DNA of 64,000 nt from Rebecca billardiae RCC1528 (taxonomy: Eukaryota; Haptophyta). A program made the translations under genes and the position numbers. The notes beneath the pieces are model-generated. The model saw only the letters and a list, made by a program, of their open reading frames with translations. It ran no database searches and was not told where the DNA came from. The stretch's first letter is position 1. Each line of letters opens with the position of its first letter. The stretch spans positions 930,001-994,000 of the forward strand of contig OZ251233.1 of NCBI GenBank assembly GCA_965240325.2, written 5' to 3'. This document shows positions 9,937 through 20,263 of the stretch, one piece after another.

Positions 9937-10290
9937 ATGACGAACGAGCTCAGCGCGCTGCTGCAGGAGGTGACGGCCACGCGCGACACGCAGAACGGCG
10001 CTCAGCCGGCGTGGCTCGACGACGCTTCCGGCACTCGCGCTCGCACTCGCACACAGGCGTACGTGTGCGACGAGGATCAGCTCCGCGGGCCTCCGCCGAA
10101 CCCAGCGCCACAGATGCCATCGTCGGCGTCGCGAGGTACTGCGCCGATCTGGCGGAGATCCAGCGGCACGTGGCGGCGATCAAGCAGCCGCAGCCGCATC
10201 AGATGACGTGCACGAACGGCCTCATGGAGAAGCTCGTACCACAAGCCTACCATAAGCCACCCGCTCGCCGACTTGCCTGACTACTACTCG
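9937..10290 (+). pseudogene. Possible broken gene fragment of unknown family
   Basis: From an ATG at 9937 one frame gives a plausible start (MTNELSALLQEVTATRDTQN), but it turns into Arg/Ser-rich sequence. Another frame then reads VGVARYCADLAEIQRHVAAI and CTNGLMEKLVP, and a third gives DLPDYYSRWLVTNGRGL. The three pieces lie in order but in different frames, as expected from frameshifts in a decaying gene or from unrecognised introns. I do not recognise a family. Confidence 0.25.
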
Positions 10291-11000
10291 CGCTGGCTCG
10301 TCACCAACGGGCGCGGCCTTCGAGCCGTCACCCGCGCCGCGCGCGGCTCGCGGCGCCATTGCGGAGGTGCGTGCCCGTCGGCGCGAGCTGCACAACACAA
10401 CATGCACACCGACGCGAGCCGCTCGTACCACGTCGTGCCCGACGGGCCGTGCTCAGCGACGGCTGCAAGCCTACGCCATGCAGTCGGTTGTGCCCTGCGC
10501 CGCTCGCCCCGCACCCGTGCAGACCCGAGACCGGTGGGCCATCCGCGGTGCGTGCCGTTGCCGCGCCGTCGTGCCCGAGCGGCCGTGCGCAGCGACGACT
10601 GCATCGAGGCGCGCCTCGCCGTGCGCCTCGGTGGGCTGCGTGCAGTGAACCGCGGTGGCGGTGCGGTACCGTGCTGCGGCGCCGCGCGCGCGCGCTTGCG
10701 GCGCGCCACCGGATGATACCGTTATTTATAGTCAGCGCTGAACGGCCAACTCGTCCCTTCGTCGTCGGGTCTGCCGGCCCTAACCCGCTTCTCCGTCGCG
10801 TCCTAGACGCGCTGTGTTCGACCAGCCCCACCGGGACAAGGCCGCCAGGCCCCCGCAGTTTGATATATATATAACTCTGACGTGGTATGCAACGGGCAAG
10901 CGTCAGGCTCAGAGTGCAGCAGACACATAGAATGCGTCCGCGCCTTCCAACCAGGTCAGGCAGTGCGTCACCCGCAGCCCTGCCCCTCTGAGGGAGCAGG
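10291..11000. other. Region without a supported gene
   Basis: GC-rich sequence with short Arg-rich open frames on both strands that show no domain. A small AT tract lies at 10863-10872. Two pieces near 10430 and 10560 share wording (GTCGTGCCCGA followed by GGCCGTGC), suggesting an old local duplication. Confidence 0.3.
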
Positions 11001-11069
11001 GCCGGGATGGAGCACCGCCTCGGCCTGGGGCACGCGGCGGCGACGGCAGATGCCGCCGCGGCCGAGCGC

Positions 11070-11345
11070 CTTCCGGAGCACTTGGATGAGGGTGAGGTCG
11101 TAGTCAATGTCGCCGCCCGCCGACCTAGCGGCGAGCAGCTGCGGCAGACGGCAGCCGCGGCTGTCGCCCCCGTGCACCCGCGTGGGCGCCTGGATGAGGA
11201 TGAGGTCGTAGTACGCGTCGCCGCGCACCGGCCAAGCGGCGCGCAGCTGCAGAATAAGGTGGGCTTGGAGAGTGAGCGCGCCGCCTAGTGCGCTCTGGGC
11301 GATGAAGCGGATGAGGTTGTAGTAGACGTCGCAGCCCGGCCCGCC
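11070..11345 (-). repeat. Degenerate tandem repeat of about 110 bases with coding look on the minus strand
   Basis: A block reading GATGAGG.TGAGGTCGTAGT on the plus strand occurs near 11084 and 11191, and as GATGAGGTTGTAGT near 11308. On the minus strand the three units translate in one frame to DIDYDLTLIQVL, DAYYDLILIQAP and DVYYNLIRFIAQ, each followed by related Leu/Ala-rich sequence. This could be a fragment of a repeat protein gene. No start codon or family was identified. Confidence 0.35.
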
Positions 11346-11508
11346 GGCGGGCTGCTGCAGATGCAGTGCTTGATGCTGGGGAACCTGGCCCCTGGGCTCG
11401 TCACACCCCGCACCCCCTGCCCCACCTAGGGTGGAGCGAGGGGCACAGAGGAGGCAAGCGCCAAGGGCCAGATGGGTGCAGCGGCGTCCACCTGCTGCAT
11501 CGCCCCCC

Positions 11509-11510
<2 letters not shown>

Positions 11511-11564
<54 letters not shown>
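11511..11564. repeat. (GT)n microsatellite
   Basis: An uninterrupted GT dinucleotide tract of about 54 bases immediately left of copy 2 of the dispersed element. Confidence 0.95.
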
Positions 11565-11570
<6 letters not shown>

Positions 11571-11573
11571 TAT

Positions 11574-13104
11574 GGCCCGCGGTGCAGGGCGGAGCGCGCA
11601 GCGTGGAGCCCGCACCAGCGGGCCCGAACAACGTTTCAAAAAGATCTTTGATCAAGAAAAAAGGGACGGGGGACGATTTTCATGGCTGGAGGAGACCGAG
11701 TTTCGAATTTTGAGACTCCCTTACAGGTGCATTAGCGTCGAAAAAGGTCGCGCCCACGGCAAGTTCATAGTAAAGCGTGGAGTGACGCCCGTCCAAAAAA
11801 CTTCACGCCCTTTAGGATCCCTAACGTAACGAACCGTTACAAGCGAATTTTTCGGCCAATGATATTCAAGGAGCGACGACGTTTGATGATCAAATGTTGA
11901 TCGCGCCACCACAACGCAATCTTCATACTATCTCCCTGGCCGCCCGTCGCCTGTGCCGGATCCCGACCGGGTCGGTAGGTTTGAGCCCGCTGAGAAGGGC
12001 TCACTCAGCAAGCCGAGGGGTGCCTCGCGCCGGCGGCGCTGCGCACGAGGCGTTCAATCCGACGGACTCAGCGCAGGTGCGCGCGGCTGCGGCGGGTCCC
12101 GACGGTCATCGGCGTCGCTTTCGTGCCCCGCTCACCCCGCGCGCCCCGCCCTGCCGATCCCTCTTCGGCCCAGTCAGTGCGGTTTCCAACCGAGCACGAC
12201 CGGCGGACCGACGAATCGATGTCAACGCCCGCGCGCGGAGAGCGGTCGGCGACGGTACGAGGAGGAGACCGCGGGGCATCCTAACGCGTGAATCCAGGCC
12301 TACTCCGCAGGTGACAGCAGCATGGGGTGTCCCTCGAGTTCATCGTTTATTGACTGCGCAGCCGTGAGCTGACTCACCGGTGCCAATGAAGCTGCCGAGT
12401 AGCTTCACTCATCGGACGATGCTCCTCGCGTGTGATATTATATGGGTGCGAATGCGCGTGGCGCGTGGGGGCGAGGCGAGTTTCTCGCTGTGTTTCCAGC
12501 TGACCATGCGCGCGCCCGCGCGCGCCACGCCGCACGCCGCGCAGCTGAATTCTCGGCGTGTTGAAGCGCGGGGCCTCGCGAGGACGTTCCGGCTCAGCCG
12601 TCTGGCGCCGAGCCTGATCTGCAGTGCGGAGCCTTCGCCTGATGGACGTTTTGTCGGGATGTGGAGCAGCCACCACGGCCATCTCGCTCGCCCAAGCCCT
12701 CGCTCGCGCCGTCCATGGCCGAGCTGTGATGGATTTTGCTCTCGTCCGCCGCATCCGAGCTGTCTCGAGTCTCGACGGCTTGACTGGCGCATGGGCGGGC
12801 GTTTGGCGCGCGAGCTCGGACCGCGCGCTGTTAGAGCGGCGGCTCTCACTCACTCAGTGACTGAGAGCCAGCTCTCGGGCGCTGATGGGCACGACGGATG
12901 CCTGACTGCCTGACACGAAAGCCCACAGGCTCAGTCAGATCTGCGCGGCCAGCGGCGAGTGGATGAGTCCGCGCGACTGATGCAGCGAGGTGGCATATGC
13001 GACGGGCGACGCCGTGCCGTGGCGGTGACGGAGCGGGTGGCACAGCTGCACCGCGGGCCCCCAACTACGTTGGTTCTGACGGAAGAGGACCGCGGAACGC
13101 TGTC
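11574..13104 (+). mobile_element. Dispersed element, copy 2 (about 1.5 kb)
   Basis: The left end is the same as copy 1 (GGCCCGCGGTGCAGGGCGG), and the right end carries the same terminal hairpin in mutated form (GACCGCGGAACGCTGTC). After the first 160 bases it follows a second left-end variant shared with copies 3 and 4, with AGTGACGCCCGTCC, TTTAGGATCCCTAACG and CGAACCGTTACAAGCG. The interior differs from copy 1 and holds no convincing gene. It sits between a (GT)n tract and a small inverted-repeat element at 13113. Confidence 0.7.
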
Positions 13105-13112
13105 ATATATGT

Positions 13113-13592
13113 AGGCTCTGGCTCCGGTTGACCCCTGCCAGTCCGGTCATAGAAACCGGGCGTACCGAAAATGATCTTCGCATTCCTGCGGCCCGGAATG
13201 AACGCCCGAAGTGTCCCACAGGGCTCCAAGTAGGGTTACTATGGATGGCCAATAAGTGCCCACTGTGTGAAACTCAGTTTGTGACTACTTCAGACTCTAT
13301 TTTTCATAGCTATTTACCCAGTCCGGTGGCATATTTCCAATAGCTACGGGTGCATCCGGATCGCTCCCGGACCGTGTTCTGACCAGAGTCTGAAATGGGT
13401 AAATACATAGTAAAAATAGAGTCTGAACTATAAAGGAAGTGCTTGTTGGCCCAATATCGCTCTGAAGTCATCATCTAGGCATCCATTGAGGTCCTCCTGT
13501 GCAGTTTTCACGAGTGACTTCATGTAAATGATGTAATCATGAAGGAGCTCACAGTGCCCGTCTCTGGCAGGGGTCAACCGAAGCCAGAGCCT
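13113..13592. mobile_element. 480-base MITE-like element with 29-base terminal inverted repeats
   Basis: The termini 13113-13141 (AGGCTCTGGCTCCGGTTGAC...) and 13564-13592 are inverted repeats with one mismatch in 29. Inside, 13290-13320 and 13396-13426 are a second inverted pair (ending CTATTTACCCA versus TGGGTAAATA) with a few mismatches. The element is much more AT-rich than its surroundings and has no long reading frame, which fits a non-autonomous miniature inverted-repeat transposon. Flanks are simple repeats, so a target duplication cannot be read with certainty. Confidence 0.8.
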
Positions 13593-13753
13593 GTATGTAT
13601 GTATGTATGTATGTATGTCGATGTATGTATGTATGTATGTATGTATGTATGTATGTATGTATGTATGTATGTATGTATGTATGTATGTATGTATGTATGT
13701 ATGTATGTATGTATGTATGTATGTATGTATGTATGTATGTATGTATGTATGTA
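13593..13753. repeat. (GTAT)n microsatellite
   Basis: About 160 bases of GTAT tetranucleotide, with one interruption near 13619, directly at the right end of the MITE-like element and followed by AT-rich sequence to 13790. Because the period is 4, long Met/Tyr/Cys-Val frames are open on both strands; these are not genes. Confidence 0.95.
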
Positions 13754-13814
13754 TATGCATATATACATATATATATATATATTATTTTTCCGATGAATGA
13801 TGATCTGATGAGTG

Positions 13815-14110
13815 ACGAATCCGGTCGGTGCACGCGCTCATCAGCGCGAACAGGAATTCGGTCCACGTGCACACGCTGGGCGGGAGCACGGCCGGGAGCG
13901 CGCGCTCGTGGCCCCGCGCGCGTGCGCGCTCGCGCAGGGCGCGCTCGATCGGCGAGCGGCCGGCGAGCGGCGCGCCGCGGAAGAGGCGCGAGATGGCGTT
14001 GGCGGCGGCGAGATGGCGGACACGTCGTCGAGGCGGCTGATGAGGATGCGGGGTCGAGTAGCTCCACTGGCAGGCGTGCGAGCAGTGGCGGCGGCGACGA
14101 CGAGGTCGCA
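13815..14110 (-). pseudogene. F-box-like gene fragment with frameshifts
   Basis: Read from 14110 downward, one frame gives LLARLPVELLD. The next gives ILISRLDDVSAIS after a one-base shift, and a third gives LAAANAISRLFRGAP after another shift. It ends in the same frame with AVLPPSVCTWTEFLFAL. Read together the blocks look like an F-box (LPxELL..IL..L.D..A....N) with its downstream region. Two single-base frameshifts within 60 bases make it a probable pseudogene. A similar F-box-like remnant lies antisense near 474-575. Confidence 0.45.
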
Positions 14111-14349
14111 AGGGCGGGAGGGGCCGCGTGCTCACGCGCCTGGGCCCACATCGTTGCCCGCGACGTCACGCACCGACCCGGGCCGGTCGTCGACTGTCAG
14201 TCCGACGTTTGGCCCAATGGCCGCCAGCAGAGGAACAAGTTCTTGCTGACTTGACTGTCTTCCGCCCTGGATGCATCGACGACGGAATCTTGCGCGGGGC
14301 CGGCGCGTGGCTGCCGCACGGCCGGCGCGAACACGCGCAATCAGCGGCG

Positions 14350-17300
14350 ATGGTGAAGAACCATCAGCACGGCGCCATCGGCGCGGCGAAGCATGGCTCC
14401 GGTGGCCACCTGCGCGATCAGTCCGCCAAGCGCGCACGGCTGGAGGAGGGGGAGGCCGCGTGCATCGCCACGCTCGGCGCGCCCGCCGCCGCGCGCGCGC
14501 GCTCCGATGACAGCAGCCCTTGGCCCGCGTCGATGCTTTCGCGCGAGGTGGTCGAGCTCGCGGACAAGCGGGAGATGAGCGAGGAGGAGTTTGGCGCCCT
14601 CGCCCGAGGGCTCTCGTCCGCGGCGTGCCGCGTAGCCACCCTCGACCTCGGCCGCGTCGGCTTCGGCCCCGACTGCGCCAAGGCCCTCGCGGACGGTCTG
14701 CGCGCCAACAGCACGGTGCGCACTCTGCATATCCCGAGGAACGGGCTGGGCGTGTCCGGCGGCGTGGCGCTCGGCGACGCGCTCGCGCGGAATAGCACCA
14801 CACTCACGAGCCTGGACATGAGCCTCAACGACGTCGGGCACGAGGGCGGCGAGGCGCTCGCGCGCGGGGTGCGCGCGCACCGCGCGCTGCGCGAGCTCAG
14901 CCTCGTGCAGTGCGGGCTCGGCCCGCGCGGCGGCAAGGCGCTCGGCGAGGCGCTCGAGCTGAACGGCTCGGTGCGCCGGCTGGACCTGACGCAGAACGAC
15001 CTCGGCGTCGAGGGCGGCGTCGCCGTCGGCCGCGCGCTCCAGGCGAACACCACCCTCGAGTGGCTGAGCATGGACTTCAACCGGATCGGGTTCGGGCTCG
15101 AGCGCGCGGGCGCGTTCGCCGCCGCGCTCGAGACGAACCGCACGCTCACGTGGCTCGACATGGCGCGGAACGAGCTCGGCGCGGTGGGTGGCGCCGCGTT
15201 CGCCCGCGCGCTGGCGCAGAACGCCACGCTGGCCACCCTCCGCCTCAGCCGCAACGAGCTCGGCGCGGAGGGCGGCGCTGCGGTGGGCGCGGCGCTGGCG
15301 GACAATGCTGGGCTGACCTGCCTCGACCTGTCGCAGAACGAGCTCGGCGCGGAGGGTGTCGCGGCGTTCCGGCACGCGCTCGCGCGGAACCGCACCCTCA
15401 CCGCGCTCGACCTCGCCCAGAACGAGCTCGGCCCGGACGGCGCCGCGCACGTGGCCGCGGGGCTGCAGCGCGCGCGCGCGCTCCGCAGCGTCTGCCTCGA
15501 CCGGAACGCGCTTGGCGCCGCTGGCGGAGAGGCGCTCGCGCGCGCGCTGCGCGCCGGCGCCGGCGCGCTCACCGAGCTCAGCGCCGCGGCGAACGCGCTG
15601 GGCACGAGCGGCCCCGCGCTCGCCGCCGCGCTCCACGCGCGCCCCCACCTCGCGCGCCTCCGCCTCAGCGAGAACAGGCTGGGTGACGCGGGCGGGCAGG
15701 CGCTCTGCGCCGCGGCGGCGGCGCACCCGACGCTCGCCGAGCTGGACTTGTCCTCCAACGCGCTGAGCGAGGTGCCCGTGGACTGCCAGCTGCGGCTCGC
15801 CGGCGCGGTGGCGTCGGCGCGCGCGCTGCGCCTCGACCTCTCCGACAACGCCCTCACCTCGCCCCCGCTCGCCCACCGCGCCGACCCCGGCACGCTGGGT
15901 GATTACCTCACCATGCTCGCCGCTGAGCCTCACGCCGTGTCGCGCGTGCGCCTGATGGTGGTGGGCTTCGGCGGCGTGGGCAAGACGACGTTCTGCGGCG
16001 CGGCGACGGCGCCGGAGGGGCGGCTGCGCGAGTACCACGCGTCGCTCGCGCACTGCTCCGCGTGGGACGCGCCGGCGGTCGCGGCGTGGGCGCTGGGGCT
16101 CGGCGATCAGCGGGGCGAGGCGTGGGCGCGCAAGGCGGCCGAAGCGCTGTCATCTCACGCCATCGCCGGCGCCGACCTCCCCTCGCTGCTCGCCGCCGGC
16201 GGCGAGGGCGAGCTCGGCCCCGCCGCCGAGGGGGTGCGCGCCCTGCTCGGCGGCCGGGGCGGCGGCGGCGGCGGCGCGGCCGACGTGCGCCCGTCGGCCA
16301 GGCTGACGGCCATGTGCGCGGGCGCGGCGCTGGACGAACGCGAGTGCCGGCAGCTCGCCCTTGCAGTCGGCTCGTTGCTTCGCAAGGGGTACTTCTCGAC
16401 GGTGGGCGCGGTGAAGGTGGAGGGGCACCTCACGCTGCCGGGCGGCGGCGCGGCCGCGCCTGCCCCCGGCGGATCGGCGGCCGGCGGATCGGCCGCCGCC
16501 GCCGCCGAGCTCTCAGCGCCGACCGCGCGCAGCGGCCGCCGCGCGCCTGCTGACAGCTCGACCGCGCCTTCGGACGGACCCACCGCGCCTTCGGACGGAC
16601 CGACCGCCGCGCCTGCGGACGGACCCACCGCGCCTGCGGACGGACCGACCGCCGCGCCTGTGGACGGTCCGACCGCGCGCACGTGCACGCTCGTCGACTT
16701 CGCCGGGCAGATGGAGTACCTCGTCTCGCACCAGCTGCTCCTCGCGAGCATGCACACGCTCTGCCTGCTCATCCAGCCCGAGGCCTCCTTTGCCGACGAG
16801 TCGAGCAGGCACCACGGCAGCTGGCGCTACTGGCTGCAGTTTCTGCGCGCGCTCGGGGACCGGCGCACGCAGTCGGTGGTGCTCGCGAGCTCGCAGCTGG
16901 ACATAGTGCCCGCGGGCGCGGCGGCGGCGGCGGCCGAGGCCGCCGCGCATGCCGAGTTCGCGGCGCTGCGCGCCGAGCTGGGCGCGGGGCTCGGCGACGC
17001 GCCCGTGCGCCTCGACTATCGGCCGGACGCCATCGGCGCCACCGTGCGCGCGGTGCGGGCGCGGCTCAGCGCGGCCGCCGACGCGGTGTCTGCGGACTGG
17101 TGGGTGCCGGCGAGCTACGAGCGCCTCGCGGCGGTGGTGGACTCGCTGCGCGCGCGCAAGGCGGCGGAGCGCGCGCTGCCGATCCTCTCCGCGCCCGAGC
17201 TCATCGCCGCCGTCGAGGCGGGCGGCGACGCGGCGCTGCGCCGCATCACTGCGGACGCGCTGCTGCTGCAGCGCGCCCTCGACTATCTCGAGGCCGTGGG

Positions 17301-18540
17301 CGACGTGATGGCCGACGCGCGGCTCGGCGTGCTGCTGCTCGACCCGGTGGGCTGGTTCGCAAAGTTCCTGGCGCACTTCATCCGCGACGACGGCAACCCG
17401 CCCGCGGAGGTGGTGCGCGGCGTCGTGCAGCTCGCCGACGTCGTCGCCGCGCTGCGCGACGACTACGCCGCGCCCGAGGCGCAGCTGCCCGAAGTGATGT
17501 CTCTCGTCTGCGCGCTCGAGCTCTGCGTGGAGCGCAGCCGGCTCGAGGGAGACCCGGCCGGCGGCGGCAGCTACCTCTTCCCGTGCCTGCTGCCGCTGGC
17601 CACGCCGCGCGAGCTCGCGCGGCACTGGCCCCGCCCCGCGGCCGCCGCGCCGCCCTTGCCGATTGCGGCGCTCGTGCTGCGCGGCCACCGCTTCCGCGCA
17701 CGGCCGCGGTTCCTCCCGCCTGGCCTCTTCCCGACGCTGGTCGCGCGGCTCGAGCAGCTGCCCATGTATTTCGTGCACTCCTCGCGGCTCTGGCGCGACG
17801 CGGCGGTGCTCTGCTGCCGCGAGGCGTCGGTGCTGCTGCGCGCGGACCTCGCGGCCGCCACGCTAGACGTGTTGGTCGCCGCGCCGGCGGACTCGTGCCA
17901 TTTCCTCGGAGCGGCCAAGGGGCAGGCGAGCGCGGCGCGCTGGTTTGCCCACCTCATCCGACAGATGCTCGCGCGCGCGTACCCGCAGATGGGCTGGCGC
18001 GAGGCCTGGCTGTGCCCCTCGCCCGGCTGCTTCGGCCTCCCCGCCGAGGGCAGCGCGCCGCTCCCGGACGACTGTGCCGACGTCGGCCCGGATTTTGGCG
18101 TGCACCGCGGCGCCGAGTATGGCCTGCGGCCCGCGCGCGCCGCCGCCGGCCACAGCTGCGCGAGCGAGGGCTGCTGGCACTTCATCGGCACCGGGCACAA
18201 GCTCGAGCCCCTGCGGCTGTGCGCGGACGCGGAGGGCGACGGAGGCGCGGAGAGCGCGCCCACGCCCGCTTGCGAGGCGTGTGGCGTCGAGCCGTACTTC
18301 CCGCTCCGCGCCGGCGGCGGCTTTGGCTGGGCGTCGCGGCGGGACGCGCAGCTCCTGCGGGCGGGCATGAGTGTGGCGCAGCCACGCCCGGTGGGCTTGC
18401 GCGCCCACGCCGAGGTCGTGGACGCAGACGGCGACGACGACGACACTGCTGACGGCGATGAGCAGGGCTGCTGCCAGGAGGAGGTCGTCCGCCCAACTCC
18501 ACATACCGCGGCCATCCGCGGCGGCGATGATGAGCGTTGA
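14350..18540 (+). CDS. Roco-family protein: LRR, Roc GTPase and COR domains
   Basis: Single exon, 1396 aa. Residues about 95-515 form a run of ribonuclease-inhibitor-type leucine-rich repeats of 28 residues with recurring LDLSQNELGAEG-like cores. A Roc GTPase domain follows: P-loop GFGGVGKTT near 540, and switch II as VDFAGQMEYL near 780. The base-recognition position reads SSQLDIV in place of the usual N/TKxD. The COR domain begins around 970 (DYLEAVGDVMADARLGVLLL) and contains DPVGWFAKFLAHFI. The C terminus has paired cysteines and histidines (SEGCWHFIGTGHKLEP; CEACGVEPYF) that may bind zinc. No kinase domain is present. Between P-loop and switch II lies a low-complexity insert with SDGPTAP/ADGPTAP repeats (16557-16676). 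Roco proteins are dimeric GTPases in signalling; the pathway here is unknown. The start is the first ATG before the conserved body. Confidence 0.9.
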   Translation: MVKNHQHGAIGAAKHGSGGHLRDQSAKRARLEEGEAACIATLGAPAAARARSDDSSPWPASMLSREVVELADKREMSEEEFGALARGLSSAACRVATLDLGRVGFGPDCAKALADGLRANSTVRTLHIPRNGLGVSGGVALGDALARNSTTLTSLDMSLNDVGHEGGEALARGVRAHRALRELSLVQCGLGPRGGKALGEALELNGSVRRLDLTQNDLGVEGGVAVGRALQANTTLEWLSMDFNRIGFGLERAGAFAAALETNRTLTWLDMARNELGAVGGAAFARALAQNATLATLRLSRNELGAEGGAAVGAALADNAGLTCLDLSQNELGAEGVAAFRHALARNRTLTALDLAQNELGPDGAAHVAAGLQRARALRSVCLDRNALGAAGGEALARALRAGAGALTELSAAANALGTSGPALAAALHARPHLARLRLSENRLGDAGGQALCAAAAAHPTLAELDLSSNALSEVPVDCQLRLAGAVASARALRLDLSDNALTSPPLAHRADPGTLGDYLTMLAAEPHAVSRVRLMVVGFGGVGKTTFCGAATAPEGRLREYHASLAHCSAWDAPAVAAWALGLGDQRGEAWARKAAEALSSHAIAGADLPSLLAAGGEGELGPAAEGVRALLGGRGGGGGGAADVRPSARLTAMCAGAALDERECRQLALAVGSLLRKGYFSTVGAVKVEGHLTLPGGGAAAPAPGGSAAGGSAAAAAELSAPTARSGRRAPADSSTAPSDGPTAPSDGPTAAPADGPTAPADGPTAAPVDGPTARTCTLVDFAGQMEYLVSHQLLLASMHTLCLLIQPEASFADESSRHHGSWRYWLQFLRALGDRRTQSVVLASSQLDIVPAGAAAAAAEAAAHAEFAALRAELGAGLGDAPVRLDYRPDAIGATVRAVRARLSAAADAVSADWWVPASYERLAAVVDSLRARKAAERALPILSAPELIAAVEAGGDAALRRITADALLLQRALDYLEAVGDVMADARLGVLLLDPVGWFAKFLAHFIRDDGNPPAEVVRGVVQLADVVAALRDDYAAPEAQLPEVMSLVCALELCVERSRLEGDPAGGGSYLFPCLLPLATPRELARHWPRPAAAAPPLPIAALVLRGHRFRARPRFLPPGLFPTLVARLEQLPMYFVHSSRLWRDAAVLCCREASVLLRADLAAATLDVLVAAPADSCHFLGAAKGQASAARWFAHLIRQMLARAYPQMGWREAWLCPSPGCFGLPAEGSAPLPDDCADVGPDFGVHRGAEYGLRPARAAAGHSCASEGCWHFIGTGHKLEPLRLCADAEGDGGAESAPTPACEACGVEPYFPLRAGGGFGWASRRDAQLLRAGMSVAQPRPVGLRAHAEVVDADGDDDDTADGDEQGCCQEEVVRPTPHTAAIRGGDDER

Positions 18541-19455
18541 TGACTGACGGAGCCATTCGTCGGATGTCGTCAGTCGTAGTCGCCGTCGCCGGCTCGCGCG
18601 GATGACTCGACACTCTACTGATGACACTCCGCGGCTGACGAGTCGTGTCTCGTGTGGTCAGCAACTGCTGTCTGTGTGAGTGTGGCGTGTGACTACCGCG
18701 GCCACCCGGCCACCTGAGGAGTGAGGGCCACACACACATAAGACACTCGTAGTCGTAACACACGAGTTCTCGGAACCAACTGACACAGGCACAGCAGTGA
18801 CAGCTCAAGCTGGCGGGTAGTCGCGGACCGAGCCAGCCGAGCCCGCGGGCGCTCGCCCCCCGGGCGCGCACAATTTGAGCCGCCGCGCCGCGCGCGCCCG
18901 CACCGCGCCGTCGGCCGAGCGTCAGTCTCTCATATGCCGATCAACGACTCATCCGCGCCGTGACCGCGAACTCGAATCCGCCGACCGCCTGTCCGAATCG
19001 GCTGAATTTATTATTTATAATAAAGTCACCCGGCGGCCGAACTCCGAACGAAGATTGACAGCAGTAGTGACGATGATGATCGATGATCTTAATCATCGTC
19101 ATATATTTAACCGCGGTGGCGCGCGCGCGTCGACGCCAGACGGTGCGTCGAGCTTCCGCTCGGCGATGGATACACTTACAGGATAGCGGTCGCGGCAGCA
19201 CGCCGCGGCACGCCCGACGCCGGCACGGCACTTCGTCGCGGGGCTTGTAAATAAGGCAATGCGGTGCGACGCCTGCGGCTGTGGCCGCTTCTCCGCCGGA
19301 AGCGGCACCGAGCTGAGACTCGCGGCCAAATGCCAATACCATAATGGTCTACGCTCACATCAGAGTCCGTACTTAGCAGTGTCAGCGGACTACGGGACTG
19401 GCCGCGGTCTGCGCCCGGCTAGTGACTAGCCGACCAGGCCCGGCACGTCATCCGC
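18541..19455. other. Intergenic region with small inverted repeats
   Basis: No gene is supported. It holds an AT-rich hairpin near 19010 (TTTATTAT-TT-ATAATAAA), a second one near 19070-19105 (TGACGATGAT ... ATCATCGTCA), and a dispersed repeat fragment at about 19120-19170 (CTTCCGCTCGGCGATGGA) also found at 9345-9365. Confidence 0.4.
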
Positions 19456-19965
19456 TCAGTTGGCCGATTGGGCGGCCATCCACTGCGCCTTGTGCGTCTT
19501 GACAGCGTCGATGAGCGAGGTCAGCTTGCACTCCGACGCAATCTGCATGTGCTCGTCCGCCACCTTGACGTACGCGTTGGCGCTGAACGCGTCGGGGAAG
19601 GCGTTCGGGTTGCACTCGATCAGCACGTTCATGCCGTCGGCCTCGTGCGTGAAGCAGAGCGCCTCCTGGCGCTCCTGCCGGTCGCCCGAGGCGGCTGCCT
19701 TCTTGATGACCTGGAACGCCACGACCAGCGCGTTCAGGCCGCTCCCAAGCTCGGCGGCGGCGGACTCGTCGAGGGCAAACTTCAGGACTGTGTCGCCCGC
19801 GAGCTGCAGGCTCAGCGTGGGCGCGACCGCCAGCGCGACTTGCGAGCGCGCGACCTGCGAGGCACGAGCTCGGCGCAGAGGAGTGCCCAGGAGTCGTGCG
19901 TCGAATGCCGTCGCCGGGCCCAGCAGCGCGCACACGAGCGCCGTCGCCAGCCAAGAGCGTGACAT
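19456..19965 (-). CDS. Small secreted or plastid-targeted protein, unknown family
   Basis: Single exon, 169 aa. It begins with a classic signal peptide (MSRSWLATALVCALLGPATA) directly followed by Phe. A stretch rich in Arg/Ala/Ser with few acids comes next (RLLGTPLRRARASQVARSQV). A signal peptide cut before Phe and followed by a basic transit-like stretch is the bipartite plastid targeting signal of algae with red secondary plastids. The mature part, about 120 residues, is soluble and mildly acidic with a single Cys pair (LCFTHEADGMNVLIECNPNA). I do not recognise it. An in-frame ATG 27 bases upstream is possible but would place polar residues before the signal. Confidence 0.7.
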   Translation of the reverse strand: MSRSWLATALVCALLGPATAFDARLLGTPLRRARASQVARSQVALAVAPTLSLQLAGDTVLKFALDESAAAELGSGLNALVVAFQVIKKAAASGDRQERQEALCFTHEADGMNVLIECNPNAFPDAFSANAYVKVADEHMQIASECKLTSLIDAVKTHKAQWMAAQSAN

Positions 19966-20263
19966 CCCGTCCGCGGCCTGTGAGAATTCCAAGCGCAGTC
20001 GTCGCCGCGTGCCGGGCGCGTCGCGGCGGCCGCAGCGACCTGCCGGAAACTGCGGAAAATCGGAATGAGACCGCCATCACGGTAGATAGCAGAACGATTT
20101 TCAGACCACTTGAGATGCAATCTCGGATGCAATCTCGCGGGCGCAAGGGTCCGGAAAAGTCCGGGCCAAGGAGTGCCCGCCTTTTCGTTGATGGCGCGAA
20201 AACCCAGCGCAGCGCCCCGCGCCGCCAAAAAGGCGGTGCGCCCCGGCCAACCCGCACGCGCTC

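Noticed and set aside
13539-13800. Long Met/Tyr/Cys and His/Ile/Thr frames on both strands
   Set aside because: They are translations of the GTAT microsatellite.
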